This document shows, one piece after another, positions 33,174-45,153 of a stretch of DNA of 64,000 nt (position 1 is its first letter; every line of letters starts with the position of its first letter). The stretch lies in contig JAJNNX010000033.1 in assembly GCA_023159155.1 (NCBI GenBank), forward strand, positions 310,001 to 374,000, in the 5' to 3' direction. Made by a program: the position numbers and the translations under genes. The DNA is from Ustulina deusta (Eukaryota; Ascomycota; Sordariomycetes; Xylariales; Xylariaceae). The notes below the pieces were generated by a model. It was not told the DNA's origin. It saw nothing but the letters and a program-made list of their open reading frames with translations, and searched no databases.

Positions 33174-35759
33174 GATGAAATATTATGCAAAACAAAACAC
33201 CATCTACAGCGCACATCGGGAGCGGCGCCAAGGAGCGAACAGGCTAAATAGAGCCCTAGGAAAACAATACAGCTGCTAGAGAGAAAAAGAAAAGCCAGCG
33301 GAAGGGCATGTGGGCACGAGGCATGCCCGTGTCTTATATAATCGATATTTTATATCCCTTCGCATGATGGAGAGAGAGAAGCGGAATGTGTGATCAGGAC
33401 CCTAGTCCACCATCCTGGAGGAATGGGGAAGAGGATGCCAATTTCGACGACGCCATTGCACCTCCTCTGTCCGAATCGAACAGGCCGGTCGCATTCCACG
33501 GTGCTTGTGAGCTGATGTGCCTTGCTTGAGCCAGGTTCCAAGACGGCTTCCTCTCAAAGTAGCAGTCAATAAACAGAGTAAAAGTGGGATGGGCATGGAT
33601 TCGGCACCTCCCACCTGCTGTCGGGTCACTAGACTAGGTTAGGTAGCCCAAGTGCCGGGGGTCAGTGCTGGGGTCTTGTTGCCTGTCCACCTACCCACAG
33701 CAGAAGGAGTGTGCACTGTACCTGTGTAGTATAGGTAGGTATAGGTGATGTAACGCTGTGTAGGGGAATCCTTGAGGCTCGCTAGTCTCAAAGGTTAGCT
33801 GCGACGATCACCTGAACACAACACTGCAGTGCGACTTGAGAATCAACAGAAGACCCAGGCACGAGGGGAAAAGTTCGTGGATGTTGGGGGTTTTCTCCAA
33901 ACATGGGCGGCACACAAGCTAGCCTCGAAGAAGAGCTTGTGTGAACGACCCGACCCTCACCTCGTCAACGATCTCTCTTTATCTCTCCCTTCCTTTTTCC
34001 TTTCACGATGAGGGTGAAGTATCCACACCCGCTCTACACTAGGCACGCCCCTGCGCGTGCTCCGGCACTTGCACGACATAAGCTTGACTAGAACATCATT
34101 AAAAAACGCCATGAAAAAACGCCACCAGGAACGGGTCCACGGAGACACGGCAACATCATAGGCCGAATGAAATGCCTATCACGCTCGGCCAACTTCTCCC
34201 ATCCCAACTTGACATGGGCTTTATTCTATGCCAAATGACCCGAGATGGTACCTTTCGGGTAATGCAACCTTCCACATCCAGGAGGCCATGTGCCGATCAC
34301 CCATCTCCATGATGACGGTCAGTAGACGGTGAAAGAATCAGACACCCAGCCTCCCAGGGTGTTGTGACTTGTGAGGGGTAACCTGGGAGATGCATCTGGC
34401 TACTGAGACACGAGAGGTGGCTTGAGGCGTATCGGCTTCGAACTGACGAGCTACGATACTGGGATGGTAATGCTTAGACTGCTGTAGGTAGGAGAAGAAA
34501 AAGAGGGCAAGTGATACGTGCTAGCGTTAATAGGATTCGGCCCTATCCTCTATTATCTGTCCGCTTAACGTTTTCAACAGCTGGAGGTCTGTACAGTCGC
34601 CAAGGTACGTAGATATGAATACTTTGGATGGGTAGGTACCTAGTTAGCGCCTCATCTGCCCTCAAGCAGCAACTTAATTGTGCTCCCTATTTTCGTGGAC
34701 CCTCTCAGGTGCGATCTGTGCGGGGAAGGAGCCGTAGTCTTTACTAGGTTACCTACTAACAACCACCTCGGTATAGTGTCATTGTCATGCGGGGAAATCA
34801 ACTTTAATGAACTGCATCCTAGATAATTACAGCACGATGCAGGACACTGTATAGGTAGTACCGCTTGCTGTGCTTGCACCTATAAGACATGCTGTATGAT
34901 CATGGAAGAAAAACAAGACTTGGCTGATAAGACAAGTAAATAAAAGATCTATCTATGCGACGGCAATAAAGATAAGAATATTTCACGCGGCACGACACAT
35001 CGTGTATGCATTGCGGCAAGCCATGACTAGGTACGGCCGAACTCATTTCTACCTACAGTAGGTAGCCCTCGGATCTTGAACCGACACCCGGCACAGTTGT
35101 AGGTTAGTCGATACTGTAATTCTGGTAGTTTTGATGGTAACGTGCCAAGATTTGTGACTTAGTATGGGAGCCCGGACTCCAATCATTGAACCGGCAACAC
35201 CAACGTAGACGTCATAATCTCTGATATCTTACTGATTCCTGTTCCACAGCTGTGTCTTTCCGTAAGCTGACCTGTCTTGTTTAGTATGAGGTTCTTTTAT
35301 ACATATATGTGAATATGTAGTTGTAAAATGTAACTAGCTAGGGTAGCAGCAGAATAATGGCTAGTCTGGGCCACGTTTATCACCATCCCTGTTCGTGTTG
35401 GAAAGCATCGACAGGTACCAGGGGACATTACCAGGATGTCCCTCGTTATCGAAGGTTCCGGGAGCCATACCTTTAAGCACGTCCAAGCTCGTATGATGCT
35501 ATCTGCCAATGCAACTGTATGCAAATGGACCAGGCACAACAACTACCGCATAGGTAGTACTTCCGCATCTATACGTACGTAACGTATCCTCCCAGTATGA
35601 TAAGCGCCTCGGCTAATATATGAGGAATTCTCAACGAGACTCGTTAAGCCACCATCACTGCCAGATCATTCCTTCCCTTACTTTAGAGCTTTGTCAACTA
35701 CGAGCGAGAACTCTCTAGGTTATGGTTCGTATATAATTGTTCAAGTCAGTAGTTATACG
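33174..35759. other. Long intergenic spacer
   Basis: 2.6 kb from the GH47 start to the RAD10 stop. Only short, unconvincing open frames occur. AGGTACC/TAGGTA motifs appear at 33725-33745, 34628-34642 and 35050-35064. The GH47 promoter lies at its left end. No RNA gene is recognised. Confidence 0.4.
33333..33340 (-). promoter_or_regulatory. Candidate TATA box of the GH47 gene
   Basis: On the minus strand the sequence reads TATATAAG, with a second TATAAAA-like stretch at 33346-33354, about 160-180 bp upstream of the ATG at 33173. Placement fits a fungal core promoter with a longish 5' UTR. No transcript data. Confidence 0.35.
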
Positions 35760-36986
35760 TCATCCCTTCTCCCTGAGACGGGCCAGTGCAGCTGCAATAC
35801 CGTCACTGAGGTCGTCAGCTTTGCGCGTGGTGACACTCGAGGTCGTGTCGGATGCTCGCATTCTTTCTTGAGCGGCAGTTTTCTTCGACTCTTCGATGGC
35901 TGCGGCCAACATCGCCTCCTCCTCGGCATCCATATGGATATCTGGAGAGTAGGAGGCGTTGGCTATAGTGGAAGGTTCCCCAGCAGAGCGCTGAGAATGT
36001 GGCTGCGGGGTTGCGCTGACACTTTCCCGCGGTGCCCTTGTAGATAGACTGGCCATATCTCTTAGAGGAACCCGGCCCAGCGGTAATGCCTGATCTAACA
36101 CTGTACTGGTTTCGCCGGCGACAAGCCGTCTTTTAGCCTGCTGGACTCTGAAGGGCTCTTCTACGACGCTACACCACCTTTTCACCTTCTTTTCACCCCA
36201 CCCGCCGATAAAAGCGACTTGCTCAGGATCGGCGTTGACAGCGTTTTTGATGCTGCCGAATGCGCTGACGAGTGAGATTGCATCGGCTTTGTTGATACCT
36301 CTGGGTACGGTTACGAATTCGACGAGTTTCTCGGCATAGCTTGTGGCTTGCTGTCCTTTGATCGCACTAAAGTTGGCATGTTCGTATGATTTGTATAGCT
36401 CGAGGTATCTCGCGGCTTCGGCGGCAGACCAGCATAGGATAATAGTAACGTTGTTGATCAGGGACGTCTTGGACAGCTCACGCAGCGAGTCCTCGTGGTT
36501 TGGGATATCCACCATAGTCAACAAGATACGCAGATTGTATTTGCTCTGGAGGTTGCGAATTCGCGTATAGATGTATTCGGGATGAAGTCGGTGGTACTTG
36601 AGACTCAGGAAAAGAGCGCAAGTCGTCAAACCCAGGCCATAATCCGCCGGAATATCGCTGTATTCCCAAGCTAGAGATCGTAGAGCGGTCAGCACAGGGT
36701 TGCCCTTCTGACGCGGCGAGACGAGGATCGAAGAGCCGGACGATCGCTGTGGGAGCGCCTGCGGCGTAGGCTGGACAATATTCGAGGCAGATGCGCTGGG
36801 AGGCGGCCGCTTGTCTAGACGCTGGGGAGTCGGCTGTTGGATCTTCTGGGGAATCGGTTGCTGCGGACGACCCGTGGGCTGCTGCGATCGCGGTTTGGGT
36901 TGGCTTGGGGTGTTTGTGTTGACCGGAGCCGAGGAGGCGAGCGCAGAGAGGAAATCCGCGTCTGCACCGAAGTCGTCGTCATCCAT
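35760..36986 (-). CDS. RAD10: DNA repair protein Rad10 / ERCC1 homolog
   Basis: Intronless, 408 residues, ATG at 36986. It is the non-catalytic partner of the Rad1/XPF structure-specific nuclease, needed for nucleotide-excision repair, interstrand crosslink repair and single-strand annealing. After a Pro/Gln-rich N terminus (residues ~1-90) come SGSSILVSPRQKGNPVLTAL and LAWEYSDIPADYGLGLTTCA, the start of the nuclease-like domain without catalytic ERKX3D residues. Then come SLKYHRLHPEYIYTRIRNLQ, NLRILLTMVDIPNHEDSLRE and TIILCWSAAEAARYLELYKS. A tandem helix-hairpin-helix region follows: TVPRGINKADAISLVSAFGS and VAFIGGWGEKKVKRW. Beyond the usual end is an extra ~110-residue tail with EEEAMLAAAIEESKK (near residues 355-369), which matches a ubiquitin-interacting motif. 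It is divergent from the spermidine-synthase-like gene. Confidence 0.93.
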   Translation of the reverse strand: MDDDDFGADADFLSALASSAPVNTNTPSQPKPRSQQPTGRPQQPIPQKIQQPTPQRLDKRPPPSASASNIVQPTPQALPQRSSGSSILVSPRQKGNPVLTALRSLAWEYSDIPADYGLGLTTCALFLSLKYHRLHPEYIYTRIRNLQSKYNLRILLTMVDIPNHEDSLRELSKTSLINNVTIILCWSAAEAARYLELYKSYEHANFSAIKGQQATSYAEKLVEFVTVPRGINKADAISLVSAFGSIKNAVNADPEQVAFIGGWGEKKVKRWCSVVEEPFRVQQAKRRLVAGETSTVLDQALPLGRVPLRDMASLSTRAPRESVSATPQPHSQRSAGEPSTIANASYSPDIHMDAEEEAMLAAAIEESKKTAAQERMRASDTTSSVTTRKADDLSDGIAAALARLREKG

Positions 36987-37429
36987 TTGCGCAATATCCC
37001 CCTAGTCGTCGAGTGTGTGAAGATGAATTTGAGTACGAAGTGTTTGTCTGTCTGTCTGGCTGTCTAGGTACCTCAGGGAGGTCCCTCGCAAGTGTGGCTG
37101 TGGCTGATCCATATGGCGCTTAAGTGCATACACATATGTAAGTAGACGGCATTAGGACCTCTGAGAGCGCCACAGGCGAGAACGACACAGCCACGATTTT
37201 ACTGAAACAACCCCCGTGTTCATTTGGTTGGCGACAATTCAAGCAGTCCTTAGTCTTCCTCTGTACTAATGTAAAACGCTAACGGTTCTCACAACAGCTG
37301 GCTGTTGAGAGCCTAGAAAATTCGTTTTTGTTGTGTCCATTGTATAAAGACTTATTGCTTGTGTAATGAGTTGTTGCCAGCCCGCAGTTCTCTCGTAACC
37401 GAGCAGCCCCCTGCCTCAACCGCTTCGCC
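36987..37429. other. Shared divergent promoter
   Basis: 443 bp between RAD10 (-) and the spermidine-synthase-like gene (+). It contains a GTCTGTCTGTCTGGCTGTC run at 37043-37062 and an AGGTACCTCAGGGAGGTCC motif. No gene is supported. Confidence 0.4.
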
Positions 37430-39283
37430 ATGGCTCCAAAGAAACAGGTGTCGAAAAAGAAGGATTCCCACGCTGGCCAAAACCCGCCAGAGACGAAAGA
37501 GGATTTTGAGAATGAACTCAATGCTCTTGCACGCCAGGCCAATGACGACACTTGGGCTCGATGGGGCAAGCAGCAAGTTGCTGTTTACGGCCAGGCCACG
37601 GCTTTGATCATCCTCACAGCTGTCTATGCTAATGTCTCGGTCTTGACATTATCGCCTGTCTATGGCCAAATTGCGGCCAACAGGTTCCACCAATACGTTG
37701 TGTGGACAGGACTGTTTGTTGGTTGGGCAGGCAATCTGGCTTTGCGTCGAGTGCTGCCAGTCAAGACAATCACTATACTGCCTCTGATCGCACTACAAAT
37801 TCCCATGTTCCAATTTTATCTCTTCGCTCTGAGCAGTCTCTTTGGGGTTGAATACGGTCCTGCCATTACTGAGGCACTAACCCTCTTCCCCCTCGTGGTC
37901 GTCAGCGCGTCGTGTATAGCCGACATTCTAGACGAAGCTGATCTGACCGGGTTACCGAGTTCGGTCGCGAGCTCGGCCCCTGGCCTCGTTTCTTACATAG
38001 TGTTTCGGTACTCTGAAACAACCTTCTTCAAGCAGTTGGTAGAGCAGATGGGAACGTCCATTATGCAGACTCGCATGGCGTTGGAATTGGTGCTGGCAGC
38101 TACATATAGCATCATGGGACGATCACAGCTGCTGCGATATGCCGTTCCTGGTATACTACACGCCGTCTTCTACAACACACACCTCATGACTGAGTCAGCG
38201 ACTGCTTCTCTAAACTCAACCCTCAACGCCAATGGCTGGTCCCTCGTTGATCGGTGGGAGTCTAATACTGGCTATATCTCGGTCCTTGACAGCTATGCAA
38301 ACGGGTACCGAGTTATGAGGTGCGACCAGAGCTTGCTCGGTGGCGAATGGACCAAGTTTGGGAGAAATATTGTCGCAGAGCCTGTCTACAGCGTCTTCAC
38401 GCAGCTTGAGGCCGTCAGGCTCGTGCAGGTGCCTGGAAAGGTACCTGATAACGAGGCCCATGCCCTCAACATGTAGGTTTCAAATTTTCCATCATCATTC
38501 TTCATATGAGCTAATAGCGAGTCAGTGGTCTTGGAATTGGCACAACCCCTTCTGCCTTAATTTATCATGGCATTGACACTACAATTGTCGAGATCGACCC
38601 AGTAGTTTACAAGTTTGCCAGCAAGTATTTCGGCCTCCCGTCTAACCATACCGCTGTTATTGAGGATGTCGTCTCTTGGAGTCAGCTCAATGCACTACCC
38701 TTACATGAGCATTTCGACTATATTGTTCATGACGTCTTCACTGGTGGTGCTGAGCCAGTCGATTTATTTACCAACACCTTCCTCCAGGGGCTCAAGCAGA
38801 TGCTGAAGCCAAGCGGAGTCATCGTTATTGTAAGTCGTTGGATAAATCTTTGTTGCAAGCAACTAACACGTGTAGAATTACGCTGGCGACTTTACGCTTC
38901 CACCTCTCAGCATTGTCGTTAACACTATTAAAGACATCTTCCCATCTTGCCGTGTTTTCAGAGAAAATGAACCGCCCTCCAAAGACAAAGTTGAAGAAAT
39001 AGGCCGAGACTTTGACAACGTGATGATCTTCTGCGTAAAGACCGCCGATCAGATCATATTCAGGAAACCTATAGAATCAGACTACCTTCAAACTCTGTCT
39101 AGAAGGCAATTTCTTGTCCCACGGCATGAGGTACCGCTATCGGCTATCTCGACACGTGATGAAGTGGGAATTCTTCGGGCCAACGAGACGGAGAAGCTAG
39201 CGAAATGGCATGATCAAAGTGCTCTCAGACACTGGGATGTCATGAGGACGGTTATGCCGAGTGAGATTTGGAATCAGTGGTAG
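37430..39283 (+). CDS. Membrane-anchored spermidine/spermine-synthase-like protein
   Basis: Exons 37430-38472, 38526-38829 and 38876-39283 (introns 53 and 46 nt) give 584 residues; ATG in CGCCATGG context. The N terminus is lysine-rich and cytosolic (MAPKKQVSKKKDSHAG). It is followed by about six hydrophobic segments between residues ~55 and ~250, for example TALIILTAVYANVSVLTLSP and TITILPLIALQIPMFQFYLF. The C-terminal half is a Rossmann methyltransferase-like domain: GLGIGTTPSALIYHGIDTT (SAM/decarboxy-SAM glycine loop, completed across intron 1), VEIDPVVYKFASKYFGLP, and YIVHDVFTGGAEP, ending in KPSGVIVINYAGDF across intron 2. This matches fungal spermine/spermidine synthase-domain membrane proteins. 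Whether it makes a polyamine is unknown; cytosolic spermidine synthase lacks such helices. Confidence 0.85.
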
Positions 39284-42200
39284 TTCGCGAATTCGGCAGG
39301 ATACCTACATGACGTGCATATATGTATCATAAAAAGCTGGTGTTACATGAAGTCGTGCCGAATCATTGATTAGTCGGTCTAAAATATTTGAATATTCGGC
39401 CATCTTCGGATCTTGATCTTAGCACATCTCGATGGGACGCGCCATTCACCTTCACCGAACGTCCGCAAGGACCTAGGCACTGACGTTTGTGATCCAAATT
39501 AAGTCATTCTGGCCCCCTTACATTTTTTTGGACGCAAAAAGGTGAATGGACAGATATGCTCTTGCCAGATCGAAATAGCAAGAAAAACTATAGTCTTGAC
39601 GAGTCTAGTCCAAGCGCTCTCTCAAGTTCAAAGGTGTCTTGTCCGAAAAAGAGACAAAGAACCAGAAAGGTAGTCTTCGACCGCGAAACAGCGTTGGGGT
39701 CGTTTCAGGGCAAGGCACTCCCCGCTTAATAGATGGAACACAAATAAAGATAGACAGGAGACTTTGTTTACACCCACGGCAAGAAAAGAGCAAATGGAAG
39801 CAGGTGTTCTCCGGGATTGGTGTGATGACCCTTGCAATTGAATCTCGGGATTCCCTCTTCTTTCTTGCCCTCACTCTCGCCTTCACAACCATCTAGAATC
39901 ATCGACTTGAAAGAACGTCCGCACTCCTTATTTGTCTACTATATTTCCCCTTGTGTGCAACAGAGGTATCGTCGGACAGAACTTCAGTCCTACAGCACTC
40001 CACATGAGTACTATCCATGCAGAATCGTAGGACTATCCATTCCGACACAGACAACATTAACTATTTCCACTTTCTAGCTAGCTTCATACTCAGTTCAGTC
40101 CAGATAGGTTTCTTCAGTTATTCAACCTAGTTTGGGCCATTCGCAGTTTTTTACGCGCATGTCGATTCCGACTTTGAAGCCTCTGGATTTTCTGATGATG
40201 ATGGCCTCGTTGAAAAGGAAGCAGAAGAATATGTTGACAACGCTGACGAGGGTCGTTTTTGTGTTGGCTAACACTAGGTAGGGCTATTTTGTAACCCTCG
40301 GGCTTGAAATTGGTGAAGGCGAGACGCTAGATGCTGATACTTTGTTTGGATGCTCTGACGACCAGGGAGTTGCTGCTGGTATTCGAAAACCATTGGCCGA
40401 AGTCCGTCACGACTTATGAGTAAAGTTGAGTGGCGTTACTCTCAAGCGGTAATATGAATACAAATTGGGGATTATTGTTGTTTAGACTCGCAAGCGTTGT
40501 TCGGCTATAGGCCAGGACGAAATCATATTCAAATGGACGCATGACATATCTCTTGCAATTGAAAGCACTAGATAAATGATCCTCGAGTTATTTTTTGCCG
40601 ATCCGGATTGACCTCGATAGTATTCGTGAAGCTGAGACAGAGTAGATCTCTAATCCGAAAATAAAAAAGCTATCAAGTTCCTTAAACCATTCTTATTCAC
40701 TTACTCTATTTCTCTCTTATACCTTCTTTATTCGCCTAGTTCGAGTGTTATCTTCCCTCGGAGAGAAGAGGTATTACCAAGGCAACGAGTACCCGTATCG
40801 AGATCTTGATATGAACTTAAATGGTATGCACAACAGGAGGGATGACAGAGTTTTCAAGCCCCCTATAGCGCTCCTCGAAATAGACATGAAGTTAGCGTGG
40901 GAAGGCCATTTCTACACATTTAGTTCATTCATTGAGAACCAAGACACCAAAGACCCGCGGATCGCAATCACGCTACCTAACTACCATCGTCACAGACCCT
41001 ACCAGGTGCCCCGAGGCTAAAGCATTCAGCCTACCTCATCACCATGGCAAGATGAAGAAGGTACTTGATTTATTCATGGACACTTTCGTACCAACCCTCA
41101 CTTCCAGTGGCTTTTGCCCAGTATGGGATTTCATGTATCAGTGTAGGCCGTCGAGAGATCTCGAGCCTATGACGGTTTTTTCCCATATCCCTGCTCTCTG
41201 TGACATCAAACGGGGCAGACGTACATTTGTACCCCTACAGCCGTATTGGCTTAGGTTGCAATGGAAACCCCCGCATGGGGAGAATCCCAAGCATATACAA
41301 CAGTATCATTGCGAACCCGGGGCAATGTGTGGTTTTTCTGACGACCACGAGGTTCAAGTGCCCTATGACAATATCAGGGAATCACTCAAATTCGATTAAT
41401 TGTCATCATTTGCATAGTAATGGAAAGTCTCGGGTGCGCGCAAAGAACTTCCAAAGAGAACGAGGGGCTCCAGCTTGACAAGGTAATTAATCACCGGAAA
41501 AAGGTCGACCGTTGTCTTTGTGCTTACGCTGAGCAATGTACATCAAGCCCCATTACGGGAGTGCGGATTAGGTCCGTTCGGATAGACGGGGTCTTTCCTT
41601 TCGCTGGTGGTGAATGCTACCCATGCTAATTTCAAACCACGTCGACATTGTGGTATCGAATCCCGGCACAAACATATCGGCGTCGATTTTGGACTTGATT
41701 GCAGAACACCACTTGCTTTGGTGGTTGTCGCTGGTGTTGAGATCGTCGTCCGAGGCTCCCCTCTTCGCTGCCCCGCTCTCGTCTACATAACTCAATAACG
41801 ACCCAGCTCTTGGACTGCTGTGAATCTAGATGAGTCATTAGCGAATTTGAGAAGACAGTATACTTTACGATCGGATACCTTCATAACATGCCCTTCTATT
41901 CGGGATAACAAGTTTCGTGTCAGGTGTTCCTCGAATGCTTCAAGCTGGCGCTAGATAGCCAATCCCAAGGCATTATTGGCCTGTCAAAAGAAGCTGAGCT
42001 GAGTCAGCCTACGCGCTGCCACTAGGTATAGGGCCGATAGTCGATTTTACTAATACTAAGTACTTACTTACTTATCGTTACCCAAATTTAGCTATTCTGC
42101 AAGTGAATATCCGTATCCGGCCATGGAGACCATAAGCAGGGTAGACCTATGTTGTCGCAGAATGATGCTGTTACTGCAAAGCATTGACAAGAGCGACATG

Positions 42201-43632
42201 GTATCTACATGTATGTCCGCAACCATTTAATATTCGACACAGTTAATGCCTAGACTTAGATAAAACTAGATATACCTACTAGGTATCTGGACATATCTTG
42301 GAGCTGAAGCTAACCTAGTCTGCATCAGTAAATCATTATCTGGATACCATGGAGTCACATCAACATTGACAACTTGACATTTGGTAGTCAAGGAGTTGAG
42401 GCGGCTTATTTTTTAAACTGCGCAATACACTATTCTGGCGCCGACCGGGCATCTTCGGGGTCACGCGATGCAAATCGGCCTAGATACTGTACAGTAGGTA
42501 AGGTAGTGTCCATATTAGGTAGATGCTGAAGTTTAGAAACGTTTATCATCAGTGTTAGTCGTGTGTCACTCCTCGATGAACAAGTCTTAATGCTGCATAT
42601 CACAATGTTGATAGGCACAGCGCAGCCAACACCCTCGTTTCTAATGAGTAAGTTCCGAAGAGAAATCAAGCTTTCGATAATCGGCAATTTATATCGGTAC
42701 TACGTGTAAATCGCCTCCGGTTCTGGACAGGCCCAAGATATTACCAATTAATACCCGAAGTGGCGCAGATGGTCAAACCCCTGCCTGCACTGCAGTGCAT
42801 TGGATGTGGCTGCCTTGAGGACCAAGCTCTTCGTAGTCAATAGCCTTCTAACTCGTGTATAGTAACCTGTCCAGCGCCTAGGAATGAAACGAGGAAGAAG
42901 TAATTAAGAGAGAGATATTTATTTATATACCTAGGTCGTGTCCGATTTTAGGGTTCTGTGTGCCACCCTGCGATTTCTTGGATCGCAGTGTTTCGGGTAA
43001 GTGATCGCTGAACACTAACTGGAACCGTACTAGTGGTGACCCTGGTCTGTCAATCAATCGCCAATTTGAGGTTCACCAGGTATTTACACTAGTGTATGTA
43101 TGCCTCGTTTGGACTAGTAGGCTAGGGCTGTCCGGACGGACCGTGCCTAATCGGACTTTGCCGGCTTCCCCTAGCCGCCGACAGTAGGAGCCAATGTCAA
43201 TTATAGAAAGTCTGCGTGTCTCAGCCCTAAACCTCGTGCAGACTCGTGCTATCCATGGCCTCACCACAAGCTCATTGTATCCTTGCTATTGGACTCCGTT
43301 GTGTAACCAAGCCACGCTTACATCATGCACACATGGAACTGTCAAAACGCTTGTGTGGGCAGTCCACACAGACTAGGCCGTTTCGCTTCAGGGGTCCTCT
43401 CCATTTTGCAGTCGAGGGAATTATAGATTCTGCTTATGGGGGGCCTTGACTAGCTACCTCGACGTCGCTAGCATCTTGAGCGCGGCTGAGGTCACGTACT
43501 TAGTATATCTAGACGTCAACTACCATATTGCAGACGTCTGCTATATATCCCACCAGTCTCCGTACAAGGTGAGCCAAACACTAGCGAAGCCTCTGCATCA
43601 CACTCCAAGTTCTGCTAGCTTGGCGGATCAAA
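39284..43632. other. Long gene-poor accessory region
   Basis: 4.3 kb without a supported gene. Short coding-like scraps occur on the plus strand at 40150-40270 (acidic, SDFEASGFSDDDGLVEKEAE), 40300-40425 and 40932-41399 (a 115-codon ATG frame from 41052 within a TTG-started frame), but they are in different frames, lack good splice joins and match no family I know. 42000-42800 is AT-rich with TACCTACTAGGTA motifs. A decayed gene or mobile element is possible but not demonstrable by eye. Confidence 0.35.
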
Positions 43633-44809
43633 ATGGTTTATCAAGACATAGATATCCCTTTACGTATGTTCGTGCACTATTCTTAGCGTAGGAGAGGAAA
43701 GCTAACCTTCCTCCAAGCGGCTTTTATAGCCATTGACTTTGTCGGCATGACAATAGCCTTGATACCCATTATCCTTCGATTCTGGCTCCGTTGGCGGGAA
43801 GCCAAACCTCAGCCTATGACACGCAATATCTCAGACGGTTTAATAGTCCTCTCGTGGCTATCTGGCCTCGTCCTCATCAGCAGTAAGTACTTCTCTTCTT
43901 GCTATGTCTTCGAAGCTTCTTACACCTTCGCACTATTTACAAACACGTTCAAAATGCCACTTGCTGACCCTGAGTATCGTAGTCAACGCATGGAAGAACA
44001 GCCTACGACAGCGGTACGTTCACTATCCGCCAAGCGAGCTGTACTACGGCGTCCCGCGCCACTTGTCTGCCCATCTTCTTTACGTGTCGTGGATCTCGCT
44101 CTTCTTCATCTACATCTCGCTATGGGCCGCCAAATTTGCCCTTATCGCCTACTTCGCGAACGTGATGCGGTTAATGGAGACTCGCTTGGCGCAACTATTC
44201 GTTGGCTTCGCCATCTTTTTCACCACGAGCACCTTCGTCTTACACATAGCCTTGCTGGCTAGATGGTGCACCCCCGTCAGCAGAAACTGGGCCATCGAAG
44301 GCCAGCTTTGTTCCGCCGTCCACGACATCAGGTCCGTGACGATCTCCACCGTAGCCAATATCTCCACCGACCTCGTCATCCTCGCCCTCCCGCTGTTTGC
44401 CCTCACGACGCTGAGCCGGGAGCGGAGGGCGCTCACGACGGAGGCCCGGATCACGAAGTCGGAATGGAGCGGGTTCGCCCTCGTCATAGCCGTCGCGGCC
44501 CTGAGCATCGTAGCCGCGCTCGCGAGGTGGATCACGTTGCAGCTGGTGCACAACGTCCCCAAAGCAAACATCACGCACACCATCGACGTATGGGCGCTCG
44601 TCGAGATCGTCGCCAGCTTGCTTGCCGTCTGTCTGCCGACCCTGCGCTCTTTCGTCAGGAGATCGAGGAACGAGAGCCGCCGCAGGACGGAGAACGGACA
44701 ACCGTCCAAGATGCTATTTCTACACTGGAAAGGGTCTGAGAGCACGGTTCGGGCCAGCAACGCGAGCGTTCGAAACAATTCGGGCGTCTTCAGCCATCTT
44801 GGGGTTTAG
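43633..44809 (+). CDS. Rhodopsin-domain (fungal PTH11-related) integral membrane protein
   Basis: Exons 43633-43663, 43718-43882 and 43983-44809 give 340 residues; introns are 54 nt (GTATGT donor, GCTAACC branch site) and 100 nt. The first exon MVYQDIDIPL is inferred from splice phase and an AAAATGG start context. About seven hydrophobic helices follow: AFIAIDFVGMTIALIPIILR, SDGLIVLSWLSGLVLIS, LLYVSWISLFFIYISLWAAK, LFVGFAIFFTTSTFVLHIAL, SVTISTVANISTDLVILALP, GFALVIAVAALSIVAALARW and DVWALVEIVASLLAVCLPTL. The DVWALVEIVASLLAVCLPTL ending plus a basic tail (RSFVRRSRNESRRR) is diagnostic of the large ascomycete rhodopsin-domain family (PF20684). No CFEM domain is present. The ligand is unknown; some relatives act in host or surface sensing. 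Confidence 0.82.
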
Positions 44810-45153
44810 AGGTGTTTTTTACTGTTGCTATGATCTTTCTTTTTGTTTTATTTATTTATTTTTATTTTATTTTTTTAACAGCCCGATATGACGCTTACGA
44901 CGATAGCTCACGGTGGGCGACACGATTGCAATGCACATAACTCAAGACAGTCACAGATTCTGACGGAAGCGTCTAGGGATATCCAAGTATTAGCATTTCT
45001 GGGTCTGTCGGAGTAGGCTGGCTCTGCCTCGACAGCTATGCTATGACGCTAGATACAACAAAATCTCATTTTCATCATCCATGTCCTCATTTCTTCATCA
45101 GGCCTCCACACGGATAGGGAAGCGGACGCGCACGAGAGACGTGCCAAATACGC
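44810..45153. other. Convergent 3' spacer
   Basis: 344 bp between two stops. It has a T/A-rich low-complexity run (44828-44880, TTTATTTATTTATTTTTATT) just after the rhodopsin-domain gene, likely part of its 3' UTR/polyadenylation region. Confidence 0.4.

Noticed and set aside
44149..44778. 209-codon minus frame
   Set aside because: Antisense to the rhodopsin-domain gene, with no recognisable domain.
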